Shown here: positions 16,718 through 25,568 of the stretch, piece by piece
Position numbering within the stretch: position 1 is the first letter of the stretch
Layout: each line of letters opens with the position of its first letter
NCBI GenBank assembly: GCA_963926355.1
Contig: CAWUWW010000009.1
Coordinates: 1-54,218 of the forward strand
Reading direction: 5' to 3'
DNA: 54,218 bases
DNA from: SCGC-AAA076-P13 sp963926355
GTDB lineage: Bacteria; Pseudomonadota; Gammaproteobacteria; Magnimaribacterales; D2472
The notes under the pieces: generated by a model
What the model was told of the DNA's origin: nothing
Seen by the model: only the letters and a program-made list of their open reading frames with translations
Database searches by the model: none
Made by a program: the position numbers and the translations under genes

Positions 16718-18220
16718 TCAATCAATTGGTAAGGGTAATCTTGGTAAGATAATCTTCGCAATTTTTTTGGCAAGATTAATAACTTGTTTTGAATATCCAT
16801 ATTCATTGTCATACCAGCAGTATAAGGTAAGCCTATTACCACTGGTTATTGTTGCTTGTGAATCAACAATAGAGGCAAAAGGACTTGAATAAAAATCAGT
16901 TGAAACAATCTCAGGTGAATTAACATAGCCTATAATTTCACGATATTTTGAATGGAAAGCTACTGATTTAAGGTAATTATTTATAGAATCTTTGTCAATA
17001 TCGCAATCCAAAGTTAATGATAAAATAGCTAAACTTACATTAGGAGTCGGAACTCTTATTGCATTACCAGTAAGCTTGTTTGCAAGCTCAGGAATAGCCT
17101 TTGCAACAGCCTCAACAGCTCCTGTAGAGGTTATAACCATGTTCAATGGTGCACTTCTACCTCTTCTATCGCCTTTATGGAAATTATCTATAAGATTCTG
17201 ATCGTTTGTATAGGAATGTACAGTTTCTATATGACCACTACTTACTCCATACTTGTCGTTAAGAACTTTTAGAATTGGCACTATAGCGTTTGTAGTACAA
17301 GAAGCTGCAGAAATAATAGTATCTGCGGAGTCTAATACATCATCATTTACACCATGAACTATATTTTTAATATCTCCTTTAGCTGGAGCGGTTAATATTA
17401 CTCTAGATGCTCCAGATAAAATATGCTTTAAAAGATCATCTCTTTTTCTCCAAACCCCGGTATTGTCAATAACAATTGGATTGGTGATGTCAAAATCACT
17501 ATATTTAACATCTTCAGGTTTATCTGCGTAGATAATTTTTACAGGATTACCATTGATAACTAATAAAGAGTTCTCCTCATCAACCCTAACCGTTCCATCA
17601 AAAGGGCCATGAACAGAATCTCTTAAAAGAAGACTTGCTCGTTTGTAAATATCGTCATCGCTTGCTTTTCTAATAACAATAGCTTTCAATCTATAGTAAT
17701 TGCCTGGGCCGGTTTTTTGTATCAACATTCTCGTTACAAGCCTACCAATTCTTCCAAAGCCATAAAGAACTAGATCTTGAGGAGCCTCAGGTCTTTTAGA
17801 TTCTTTATTTATAACGGATACAAGTTCTTTATTAATAAATTCAGGAAGATTTGAGCTATCATTTTTTAATTCTGAAAAAAAAGGACATCTAATAACTAAT
17901 TCACCGATATCTATTTCACAATCAGCTAAAGTTAAAGACGATATATATTCTAGCGCTGGAAATGTCTCCAATTCACTGAGCTCATTCATATCTGACTGAC
18001 GAGCGAACCTATGGGCTCTCATTATCTCAACAGGTGATTGGTTTACGAGAGATTTTCCATAAACGAGAATATTTACACCTTTTCTATAAAGGCTGCCGAT
18101 TATTGGAATCATTAGTTCCGCAAGTCCCTCTCTCCATTTCCAGTCACCAAAAGAGTCCTCAGGGAGAATTCTATTTTGACGACCGGTTGACTGAAAGGTT
18201 AAGTCTCTTTTATCTGACAT
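16718..18220 (-). CDS. gap: Glyceraldehyde-3-phosphate dehydrogenase, long N-extended type
   Basis: 500 residues. The normal GAPDH fold begins at about 150 with LYGFGRIGRLVTRML, preceded by about 145 extra N-terminal residues. The catalytic Cys308 lies in SAASCTTNAIVP, and the C-terminal WYDNEYGYSKQVINL is intact. Long forms like this are known in gammaproteobacteria near nqr and mfd (as in Pseudomonas, gap between nqrA and mfd), so position supports the call. The insert LLLRDSVHGPFDGTV is the usual GAPDH substrate region. Whether it works in glycolysis or gluconeogenesis cannot be told from sequence. The role of the N-terminal extension is unknown. Confidence 0.9.
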   Translation of the reverse strand: MSDKRDLTFQSTGRQNRILPEDSFGDWKWREGLAELMIPIIGSLYRKGVNILVYGKSLVNQSPVEIMRAHRFARQSDMNELSELETFPALEYISSLTLADCEIDIGELVIRCPFFSELKNDSSNLPEFINKELVSVINKESKRPEAPQDLVLYGFGRIGRLVTRMLIQKTGPGNYYRLKAIVIRKASDDDIYKRASLLLRDSVHGPFDGTVRVDEENSLLVINGNPVKIIYADKPEDVKYSDFDITNPIVIDNTGVWRKRDDLLKHILSGASRVILTAPAKGDIKNIVHGVNDDVLDSADTIISAASCTTNAIVPILKVLNDKYGVSSGHIETVHSYTNDQNLIDNFHKGDRRGRSAPLNMVITSTGAVEAVAKAIPELANKLTGNAIRVPTPNVSLAILSLTLDCDIDKDSINNYLKSVAFHSKYREIIGYVNSPEIVSTDFYSSPFASIVDSQATITSGNRLTLYCWYDNEYGYSKQVINLAKKIAKIILPRLPLPID

Positions 18221-18269
18221 GTGTTTATGTAAAAAATTTAGATTACAGAATCGATTTTAAAGAATATAA

Positions 18270-18317
18270 AACATAAAAGCACGAATTAAGTGGTTAAAAA
18301 ACAATAATTAGTGCTTT
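18270..18317 (-). terminator. Rho-independent terminator after the acyl-CoA dehydrogenase pair
   Basis: Arms 18276-18288 and 18305-18317 are complementary at 12 of 13 positions (core AAAGCAC/GTGCTTT). Read on the minus strand, the hairpin follows the stop codon of the gene ending at 18327 and is followed by a T-rich run. It separates the acyl-CoA dehydrogenase operon from gap. Confidence 0.6.
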
Positions 18318-18326
18318 AAATGTAAA

Positions 18327-19424
18327 TTATTTAGAGAATTGCTTTAAATGATGGTCTGCATTACCAAAAAGAGCATCGATAAATACCATCTTTTTCAAAT
18401 AGTGACCAATCATCATCTCTTCACTAACGCCCATACCACCATGAAGCTGAACTGCATTTTGAGCTGATAATTTTCCAGCTTTTCCAATATGAGCTTTTAG
18501 AGCTGAAACATGTTTATATTTTTCATCAGAATCAGCATCAACCTCCAACATAGCCTTAAATAATAAAGATCGTGCTAATTCGCTATCAATAAACATATCA
18601 ACCATTCTGTGTTGAAGGACTTGAAAGTTAGATATAGGCTGTTCAAATTGTTCACGACTCTTTGTATATTCAACCGTTTTAAGATAACAAGAGGTCATAC
18701 ATCCAACGCCTTCGGCTCCAACACATAATGTTCCAAGATTTATAGAATCTTTAAAAAGTTTTTGAGCTTCATCTCCAGTTGCAATTAAAGATACAGCTTC
18801 AATTGATACGTTATCAAAGATAACTTCAGAGCAAGTCTGTCCATCAATAGTAGCGAATGAATTAAGTGAAACACCTTCTTGAGATGTATCAACAATAACA
18901 AGGGAAAAATCATTACCTTTTTTACATGTAACAATTAGTTTAGAAGCATTTGCTCCATTTAAAACAAGGGTTTTTGTTCCATTTAATTTAGTTCCGTCAT
19001 CAGATAATGTTGTCTGGGGAGATAGGTAGTCATAAGACTTGGCTGTTTCCGAGTAAGCTAGTGAAACATGGGATGTTCCGGCGCAAATACCCTCAATAAC
19101 CTCAACCTTGTTAGCATAACTAGACTTATCTAATAATGTTCCCGAAAGTACAACGGTTGATAAGTAAGGCTCAATAACCAAGGCTTTACCAAATTCCTCA
19201 AACAGAACTGAAAGCTCGATAGCTCCAAAACCAAAGCCGCCAGATTCTTCAGAAAAAGGCATAGATAGCCAACCCTGATCTGCAAATAAAGCCCATGCTT
19301 TAGCATCAAAGTCCTCATCAGATTTAACTACATCCTCTCTTTTGTAAAAGTCATACTCAGATTCACAAAACTTCTGTATCTGCTCACGAAGCATTGTCTG
19401 TTCTTCACTATAATTTAAGTTCAT
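18327..19424 (-). CDS. Acyl-CoA dehydrogenase, small-subunit (PimD-like) type
   Basis: 365-residue flavoprotein of the acyl-CoA dehydrogenase family. N-terminal helical domain (LNYSEEQTMLREQIQKFCE), middle strand domain, and C-terminal domain with QFEQPISNFQVLQHRMVDMFID and the QLHGGMGVSEEMMIGHYLKK flavin-contacting segment. It begins 3 bases after the partner gene 19428-20597. Such adjacent, unequal pairs often form alpha2beta2 enzymes annotated as pimeloyl-CoA dehydrogenase small and large subunits. The substrate is unknown; a carboxyl-bearing, branched or steroid-side-chain acyl-CoA is possible. The middle domain is less conserved than in the partner. Confidence 0.88.
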   Translation of the reverse strand: MNLNYSEEQTMLREQIQKFCESEYDFYKREDVVKSDEDFDAKAWALFADQGWLSMPFSEESGGFGFGAIELSVLFEEFGKALVIEPYLSTVVLSGTLLDKSSYANKVEVIEGICAGTSHVSLAYSETAKSYDYLSPQTTLSDDGTKLNGTKTLVLNGANASKLIVTCKKGNDFSLVIVDTSQEGVSLNSFATIDGQTCSEVIFDNVSIEAVSLIATGDEAQKLFKDSINLGTLCVGAEGVGCMTSCYLKTVEYTKSREQFEQPISNFQVLQHRMVDMFIDSELARSLLFKAMLEVDADSDEKYKHVSALKAHIGKAGKLSAQNAVQLHGGMGVSEEMMIGHYLKKMVFIDALFGNADHHLKQFSK

Positions 19425-19427
19425 TGC

Positions 19428-20597
19428 TTATACTCCTAGTACAAATTTTGAGATAATATTTTTTTGAATTTCATTACTACCACCGTAAATCGATGTTTTC
19501 CTCATATTCAAAAAATTTGATAGAGATTCAGCAGCGAAATCAGGACCTGAAGGTTTGTCATTAGAGCCGTAGCCATGTGGCCCAGGATACATTAGGGCGT
19601 ATTCACCAGCAGCCTCGACAAATATTTCAGTAAGGCCCTGTTGAATTTCTGTACCTTTGATCTTTAAAATAGAAGATTCTGCACCAGGGTGACCGCCGTT
19701 CTCAAGTGCTGATAGTAAACGTAACTCAGTTAGCTCTAGAGCAGATATTGATATTTCAATTTCAGCGACTTTCTTGTCTAGATCTTGGTTATCAAGCTTA
19801 GAAACAATGCCTTTAAGTCTTGCAAGCTGACGCATTGATGCCCCAACAGCGGCAATTCCAAATCTCTCATGTGCTAGCAAGAATTTTGCATATGTCCAAC
19901 CCTTTCCTTCTTCACCCACTAAATTTTCAGCTGGTACCTTTACGTCAGTGAAAAATACTGAATTAACTTCATGCTCACCATCTATAGTTATTATCGGTTT
20001 AACCTCTATGCCAGGTGTTTTCATATCAACAAGTATGAAAGATATTCCCTCTTGCTTTCTACCTGATGAGTCTGTTCTTACCAAGACAAATATCCAATCA
20101 GCACTTTGAGCTAATGTAGTCCATGTTTTAGAGCCGTTAATAATGTAGTTATCTCCATCACGAACTGCTTTAGTCTTCAATGAAGCCAAATCTGATCCCG
20201 ATCCAGGTTCTGAATAACCCTGACACCACCAAGTATTAAAATTTAAGATATCAGGTAAGAACCTTTGTTTTTGCTCATCATTACCAAATGTGTATATTAC
20301 TGGGGCAACCATACTCACGCCAAATGCCAGTAATGGAGGGCAGCCAGCCTTTCCAAACTCCTGGTTATAAATATAAAGCTGTGTAGATGACCAGCCAGTT
20401 CCGCCATGTTCAACGGGCCAGTTATAACCCATCCAACCTTTAGCAGAAATAGCCTTATGGTAATCAACCATGTCTTGTCTAGTTAGCGGCTCTCCATTGT
20501 CTTGCTTGTTTTTGACATGCTTGGGATAATCGTTAGCAAGCCACTCCCTCACCTCATCTCTAAATTGAATATCTTCTTTTGAAAAATTAATGTCCAT
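19428..20597 (-). CDS. Acyl-CoA dehydrogenase, large-subunit (PimC-like) type
   Basis: 389 residues. Strong family motifs: WCQGYSEPGSGSDLASLKT (flavin-binding middle domain), GSKTWTTLAQSADWIFVLVRT, and the C-terminal NMRKTSIYGGSNEIQKNIISKFVLG. WMGYNWPVEHGGTGWS near the N-terminus is typical of the large subunit of two-gene acyl-CoA dehydrogenases. It is the first gene of a two-gene operon ended by a hairpin at 18270-18317. The pair interrupts the gap-mfd neighbourhood known from Pseudomonas. Electrons would go to ETF, which is not in the window. Substrate not predictable. Confidence 0.9.
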   Translation of the reverse strand: MDINFSKEDIQFRDEVREWLANDYPKHVKNKQDNGEPLTRQDMVDYHKAISAKGWMGYNWPVEHGGTGWSSTQLYIYNQEFGKAGCPPLLAFGVSMVAPVIYTFGNDEQKQRFLPDILNFNTWWCQGYSEPGSGSDLASLKTKAVRDGDNYIINGSKTWTTLAQSADWIFVLVRTDSSGRKQEGISFILVDMKTPGIEVKPIITIDGEHEVNSVFFTDVKVPAENLVGEEGKGWTYAKFLLAHERFGIAAVGASMRQLARLKGIVSKLDNQDLDKKVAEIEISISALELTELRLLSALENGGHPGAESSILKIKGTEIQQGLTEIFVEAAGEYALMYPGPHGYGSNDKPSGPDFAAESLSNFLNMRKTSIYGGSNEIQKNIISKFVLGV

Positions 20598-20672
20598 AAT
20601 TACCTTTATCTTTATATGGTTGATAGAATACGGATCACATTATACAAGTAATTGTAAATAATTTACTAACTT

Positions 20673-23600
20673 ATGACAAAAAAGATAGACCATACAAATG
20701 CACACAGTCTGTGCAAATTATTTTTAACCTCTAAGAGATCAATATGTGTAGTTGTTGATTCAAATAAAGAGGCTAGACTTTTGTACAATGAGTTAGATTT
20801 GTATTTAAATTCCGATCTTATTGATTACTTTCCAGAAAATGAAATCCTTCCCTATGACCATTTCTCCTCTCCCGAATCTATTCTTAAGGAAAGATTTAGA
20901 ATTCTCAACTCAGAAAAGGTTGTTAAAAAAATACTTATAACAACAATTAAAAATCTATTTGAAAGGTTTCCTCCTATAGGCTTTTTTAAATCAATACAAA
21001 ATTTAAAAATAGCAGATAAATTATCTATAGAGCAGCTAGTCAATACCCTGGATGATTTAAGTTATGAAAAGGTAAATAGAATCGAGTCTATAAACCAATA
21101 CTCATTAAGAGGCGGGATCATAGACGTCTACACGCCTATATACAACCAACCCTTAAGAATAGAAATATTTAATGATCAGGTTGAGTCAATTAGACAGTTT
21201 GATCCTGACTCTCAGCTTTCCACTGAAAAGCTTACAAACTTTTCACTCACAAAAGGGGCTTTAACATCACTAGATTCATCTAGTTTAAAAATATTTAAAG
21301 ATAATTGGAGGAGATATTTTCAAGATTATGACGAAAGACAATGTGAAATATTTCAAAAATTAAATAATGGCAATTCTGCCGAAGGTTCAGAAATTTATTT
21401 GCCATTACTCTTCAATCAAACATCAACTTTCTTTGAATTATTTAATTCGTATGATTTTATAAAATCATCAAACATAGATAATTTAGTAAGTGAATATTAC
21501 CTTTCAATAGATCAAAGGTATGAAGATGAAAATATAGATATACAAAGACCGCTTCTCAAACCTTCTGATATGTTTATCAATCAAAAAACCCTTCTGGGGA
21601 TATTGAAAAAAGTTAAACAAATTAAATCATCTGATGGCGAATTTAAATATGAAAAGTTTGAAGATCTAATTGGTGACATATCAACAAATAAGATTGAATT
21701 TAAAAAAATTATTTTAATTACCTCCATCAATAGTGAATTTGAATTATTAGTAAAAAAATTCCTTCCTAATTTAACCCAACCTAAAGACATTAAAGAGGCT
21801 AAAGAAGGTATAAATATAATGATGGGAGAGCTTGTAAGACCTTTTCATAATAAGGAAAAAGATATATTAATAGTTCATAGAGAATATTTTAAATCAACTA
21901 ATGTAATACCCTTATCTAACAAGCCCCAGATAAGAGCTGATGTTAATAACAGCTCAATGTTCAAAGCCGGAGATCTTGTTATTCATGAGAACTATGGACT
22001 CGGTAAGTATGAGGGACTGGAAATCGTCACAGCCAATGATATATCCAACGAATATTTAAAAATTATTTATTCATCAAATGAATCATTATATGTTCCGTTA
22101 AGGAGTGTTGATCTTGTTTCCAAGTATCACAAAAATAATGAAATAAATACAGTTCAGTTTGACTCGCTCTCTTCAGCTAGATGGATTAAAAATAAAGAGA
22201 AGGCTACAAAAAGAGCCTTTGATCATGCAGCAGAAATATTAGACGTAGAATCTCGAAGACTTGGATCCTCGTCTGTCTCATTAAAGATAGATGACAAGGC
22301 ATTTGAGGAATTTACTAATGAATTTCCATACACGGAAACGCACGACCAAATAGATGCTATTAGTCATATTAGAAAAGATTTAACCCTAATAAAACCAATG
22401 AACCGACTTTTATGCGGCGATGTTGGATTTGGCAAGACTGAAGTTGCTATGAGAGCAGCTTACATATCAATATTCTCAAACAAACAAGTCATTGTACTAT
22501 CACCAAGTACAGTTCTTGCAAATCAACATTATGAATCTTTTCTTGATAGATTTAAAAAATTTCCAGTAAATATTCAATTACTTAACAGACATACTAAGGC
22601 TAAAAGTAAAGAGCTAATTGTTAATTCTTTTAATAATGGTGAGGTTGATATATTGATAGGTACCCATGCCATATTTACCTCTGGATTAGTCTTTAAAAAT
22701 ACAGGCTTACTGGTTGTTGATGAGGAACATAAATTTGGAATTAAGCAAAAAGATATAATAAAAGGTAAGCAGGAGAATATTCATATCCTTTACTTATCTG
22801 CCACGCCTATACCGCGTACTATGAATTTTATCTTCTCTGGATTAAAAGAGTTTTCATTCCTTCACACACCTCCAACTAATAGAGTTAGCATTAAATCTTT
22901 TTTAAAAATTCAAAAAGATCAACTATTAAAAGAAGCAATCTCCAGAGAAATATCAAGAGGAGGTCAATGTTTTATTGTTCAAAATGATATTTCAAAAATG
23001 GAATACCTTAAAAAGCAAATACTAGAACTTGTCCCGGGCTCGTCGATAGGTATTGCCCATGGAAAGCTTAAAAAAGAAGAAATATCTTCTGTTATGTCAA
23101 ATTTTGATATTGGAAATTTAGATGTTCTTATCTGCACAACTATCGTTGAAATGGGTCTAGATATTCCAAATGCAAATACAATTTTAATAATTGATTCGCA
23201 TAATTTTGGCTTATCTCAACTTCATCAGCTAAGAGGAAGGGTTGGAAGATCTAATAGACAAGGGTATTGTTATTTCCTCATACCAACAACAGACCTTCCA
23301 AAGCTTTCAAAGGAAAGGCTTGACTCAATCATAAGACTTTCAGATTTGGGCTCAGGTTTTTTTATAGCACAAGAGGATTTGGAAATTAGAGGGGGTGGTG
23401 AAATGTTAGGTGACAAACAAAGTGGCCATGTTAATACAATAGGTCTGAGTTTATATTTATCTATGCTTAAAAATGCACTTCAAAAATTTAAAACAAATTC
23501 AGAGGAAGACCTTATACAAACAGAAATAAACTTTTATGATTCTAGTTATATAAGTGACTCATACCTCCCCTCACCACTTGAAAGGTTAAAGGTATATAAA

Positions 23601-23951
23601 GATATAAATAATGTAGAATCAAAAAAATCTTTGGAGGAAATTAAAAATAATCTAGAAGATAGGTGTGGTTCCCTGCCTATTGAAGTTGGTAATTTAATTA
23701 ATAATGCAGAAATAAATTTGATGATTAAAAATACTGGTATTACAAAAATTTCATCAAATAGTAGCAATACGTCATTGCTGCTATCAACATCAGTTAAGAA
23801 GGATATATTTGAAAAATTATTAGCACTACTGACAAATGATCCAGTTAAGTACAGCATCAACAAGGATAATAAATTTAATATAAACTTAATAGAAGATGAT
23901 GCATTAGCAAGGAGAATCTTCGTAAAGAAACTAATCAATGAAATTATTTAA
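20673..23951 (+). CDS. mfd: Transcription-repair coupling factor Mfd
   Basis: 1092 residues (E. coli 1148). Mfd removes RNA polymerase stalled at DNA damage and recruits UvrA. The N-terminal UvrB-like module (SLRGGIIDVYTP) is followed by the RNA-polymerase-interacting domain (GDLVIHENYGLGKYEGLE), the helicase core with Walker A GDVGFGKT at 582-589, the DEEH box and LSATPIPRTMNF, then the GRVGRS motif VI and the C-terminal autoinhibitory domain. The coding strand is very AT-rich. The last 14 bases overlap the next gene (CsiV-like), a coupling also seen in other gammaproteobacteria. Confidence 0.97.
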   Translation: MTKKIDHTNAHSLCKLFLTSKRSICVVVDSNKEARLLYNELDLYLNSDLIDYFPENEILPYDHFSSPESILKERFRILNSEKVVKKILITTIKNLFERFPPIGFFKSIQNLKIADKLSIEQLVNTLDDLSYEKVNRIESINQYSLRGGIIDVYTPIYNQPLRIEIFNDQVESIRQFDPDSQLSTEKLTNFSLTKGALTSLDSSSLKIFKDNWRRYFQDYDERQCEIFQKLNNGNSAEGSEIYLPLLFNQTSTFFELFNSYDFIKSSNIDNLVSEYYLSIDQRYEDENIDIQRPLLKPSDMFINQKTLLGILKKVKQIKSSDGEFKYEKFEDLIGDISTNKIEFKKIILITSINSEFELLVKKFLPNLTQPKDIKEAKEGINIMMGELVRPFHNKEKDILIVHREYFKSTNVIPLSNKPQIRADVNNSSMFKAGDLVIHENYGLGKYEGLEIVTANDISNEYLKIIYSSNESLYVPLRSVDLVSKYHKNNEINTVQFDSLSSARWIKNKEKATKRAFDHAAEILDVESRRLGSSSVSLKIDDKAFEEFTNEFPYTETHDQIDAISHIRKDLTLIKPMNRLLCGDVGFGKTEVAMRAAYISIFSNKQVIVLSPSTVLANQHYESFLDRFKKFPVNIQLLNRHTKAKSKELIVNSFNNGEVDILIGTHAIFTSGLVFKNTGLLVVDEEHKFGIKQKDIIKGKQENIHILYLSATPIPRTMNFIFSGLKEFSFLHTPPTNRVSIKSFLKIQKDQLLKEAISREISRGGQCFIVQNDISKMEYLKKQILELVPGSSIGIAHGKLKKEEISSVMSNFDIGNLDVLICTTIVEMGLDIPNANTILIIDSHNFGLSQLHQLRGRVGRSNRQGYCYFLIPTTDLPKLSKERLDSIIRLSDLGSGFFIAQEDLEIRGGGEMLGDKQSGHVNTIGLSLYLSMLKNALQKFKTNSEEDLIQTEINFYDSSYISDSYLPSPLERLKVYKDINNVESKKSLEEIKNNLEDRCGSLPIEVGNLINNAEINLMIKNTGITKISSNSSNTSLLLSTSVKKDIFEKLLALLTNDPVKYSINKDNKFNINLIEDDALARRIFVKKLINEII

Positions 23952-24795
23952 TCCAATCTTATTTATACTTTTATTAACATTAATTCTTTTAATAACATTA
24001 AATATAAGCTCTGATGAAGATGTTGTAGAGGAATATCAGATTGAATTTATTATATTCCAACGCGAAGATGTCGCTAGTAATGAGAAATTTTCTTCATTGC
24101 TACCAATACCAGGAAATGAGTTTTTAACGTTTCAAGATCCAGGTTTGCAAATTAATATAACAGCATTAAATAACTCGATTTATCCTAATGAGTCAGAATT
24201 TAAAAATATATTTCAAAATATTAAAGCCGCAGAGGACGACAGTAATGATAAAGAGAATTCATCCCCTCATTCAAATCCTAAAAAATGGTTCAGAAAAAAT
24301 AATAATTTAGAAATACTAAAAAAACTAAATTTAAAACTTGATAGAAGTAATAAATACAATGTTATTGATAGTTATAGCTGGATTCAAAATATAAAACCGG
24401 AATCTGATAGTGCCTATCTACATTTTAGAAATAATCTATACGGGATCTACTTAAAACTTTATAGGGAGAGGTTTCTTCATATTAATTTAAAAGCCTATCT
24501 AGGAAATCTAGAAGATGGATATGTTGACCTTACTAGCGAATATATAAATGACCATGAATTAATTTTAAAAAAAGAAAACTTAAAAATGAATATTGATATT
24601 CCCATTAACCTTAAGTTAAATAAAAAAAATGATTACCTTGAGATTCAACCTCTAGAAGAGAATATAGAGCTAAAGCCAATAACAGATAAAAAAATTAATA
24701 TATATATAGATGAATCTAAAAGATTATTTAATGGCGAGGTTCACTACTTTGATCATCCAGCATTCGGAATAATTATATCAATAAATAAAATTTAG
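23938..24795 (+). CDS. CsiV-like periplasmic protein
   Basis: 285 residues: an N-terminal membrane segment or signal (about 5-23), then a secreted region. EEYQIEFIIFQREDV matches the start of the CsiV family (DUF2803), and the C-terminal HYFDHPAFGIIISI matches its closing motif. CsiV of Vibrio cholerae binds peptidoglycan and is needed for cell shape under D-amino-acid stress. The gene directly follows and overlaps mfd, the conserved place for csiV. The middle third is Asn/Lys/Glu-rich and poorly conserved. Function in this organism is inferred from family and position only. Confidence 0.75.
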   Translation: MKLFNPILFILLLTLILLITLNISSDEDVVEEYQIEFIIFQREDVASNEKFSSLLPIPGNEFLTFQDPGLQINITALNNSIYPNESEFKNIFQNIKAAEDDSNDKENSSPHSNPKKWFRKNNNLEILKKLNLKLDRSNKYNVIDSYSWIQNIKPESDSAYLHFRNNLYGIYLKLYRERFLHINLKAYLGNLEDGYVDLTSEYINDHELILKKENLKMNIDIPINLKLNKKNDYLEIQPLEENIELKPITDKKINIYIDESKRLFNGEVHYFDHPAFGIIISINKI

Positions 24796-25385
24796 CTTTT
24801 ATAAAAAGCGTTTTCATCTATTGAATGGTCCGTAGAATCTTTAACGCTTTTAAGCTCAGGTATTTGTTCTAATAATGTTTTCTCAATACCATCTTTTAAG
24901 GTTACATCTACCATTCCACATCCCTGGCACCCTCCACCAAACTGAAGAATGGCCTCTCCTTTTTTTGTAAATTCAAGTAAGCTAACTTCACCCCCATGGG
25001 ACTCAAGCATTGGGTTAATTTCATTGTAAATAACATAATTGATTCTATCCTCAACAGGACTATCAGGAGAAATATTTGGAAGCCTGGCATTGGGAGCTTT
25101 AATTGTAAGCTGTCCTCCAAAGGTATCATTATCAAAATTTACCTCAGCGGATTCTAAAAAGGGAATACTTCGTTTTTCAATATTGACATTTATCAAGTCT
25201 AAATTAATTATTACATCGTCTGGTAGTGCTTCATCTGGTTTACAATAAGCCAAACAAGTTTCAGCTTTTGGCGTTCCTGGGTCGGAAATAAATATTCTTA
25301 TAGAAAGATCTGGTTCATTCTTGTCCTTAAGAAGTTTTGCAAGATACTCTTCGGCTGATTTAGTAATGTTAATAATTTCGTTCAT
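24792..25385 (-). CDS. nfuA: Fe-S biogenesis protein NfuA
   Basis: 197 residues: N-terminal degenerate A-type scaffold domain (1-100) and C-terminal Nfu domain with the cluster-binding pair C153/C156 in FGGGCQGCGMVDVTL. NfuA accepts a [4Fe-4S] cluster and passes it to client enzymes, especially under oxidative or iron stress. The segment HGGEVSLLEF is also typical of Nfu. It is convergent with the CsiV-like gene (4-base overlap), and its start lies six bases from the start of the divergent DUF2970 gene, leaving almost no promoter space. Confidence 0.96.
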   Translation of the reverse strand: MNEIINITKSAEEYLAKLLKDKNEPDLSIRIFISDPGTPKAETCLAYCKPDEALPDDVIINLDLINVNIEKRSIPFLESAEVNFDNDTFGGQLTIKAPNARLPNISPDSPVEDRINYVIYNEINPMLESHGGEVSLLEFTKKGEAILQFGGGCQGCGMVDVTLKDGIEKTLLEQIPELKSVKDSTDHSIDENAFYKS

Positions 25386-25391
25386 ATTTAT

Positions 25392-25568
25392 ATGTGGTTA
25401 AAAAGAATATTAAACTCATTTTTAGGAGTAAGATCAAAATCAGAACTTGAGAATGATCTTAGAGGTCTCTCTTTAAGTAAAATAATACTTCTATTTATCG
25501 TTCTTAATATAACATTTATAGGGTTGCTAATTTTTATAATAATGTTTTTTATTAATAATAATGAATAA
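25392..25568 (+). CDS. DUF2970 small membrane protein
   Basis: A 58-codon gene starting MWLKRILNSFLGVRSKSELE. It has a short amphipathic N-terminus, the FLGVRSKSELENDL motif close to the DUF2970 pattern (F-G-x-R-x4-x-x-D), and one C-terminal membrane helix (about 30-54). DUF2970 members are about 60-residue inner-membrane proteins of unknown function, common in gamma- and betaproteobacteria. The last 8 bases overlap the trmA start, so the two are probably co-translated. A 65-codon antisense frame covers the same bases, but its product has no family features. Confidence 0.72.
   Translation: MWLKRILNSFLGVRSKSELENDLRGLSLSKIILLFIVLNITFIGLLIFIIMFFINNNE

Noticed and set aside
23546..23938. 130-codon frame antisense to the end of mfd
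   Set aside because: Antisense shadow of a conserved gene; its Ser/Phe/Leu-rich composition is that of a complementary strand.
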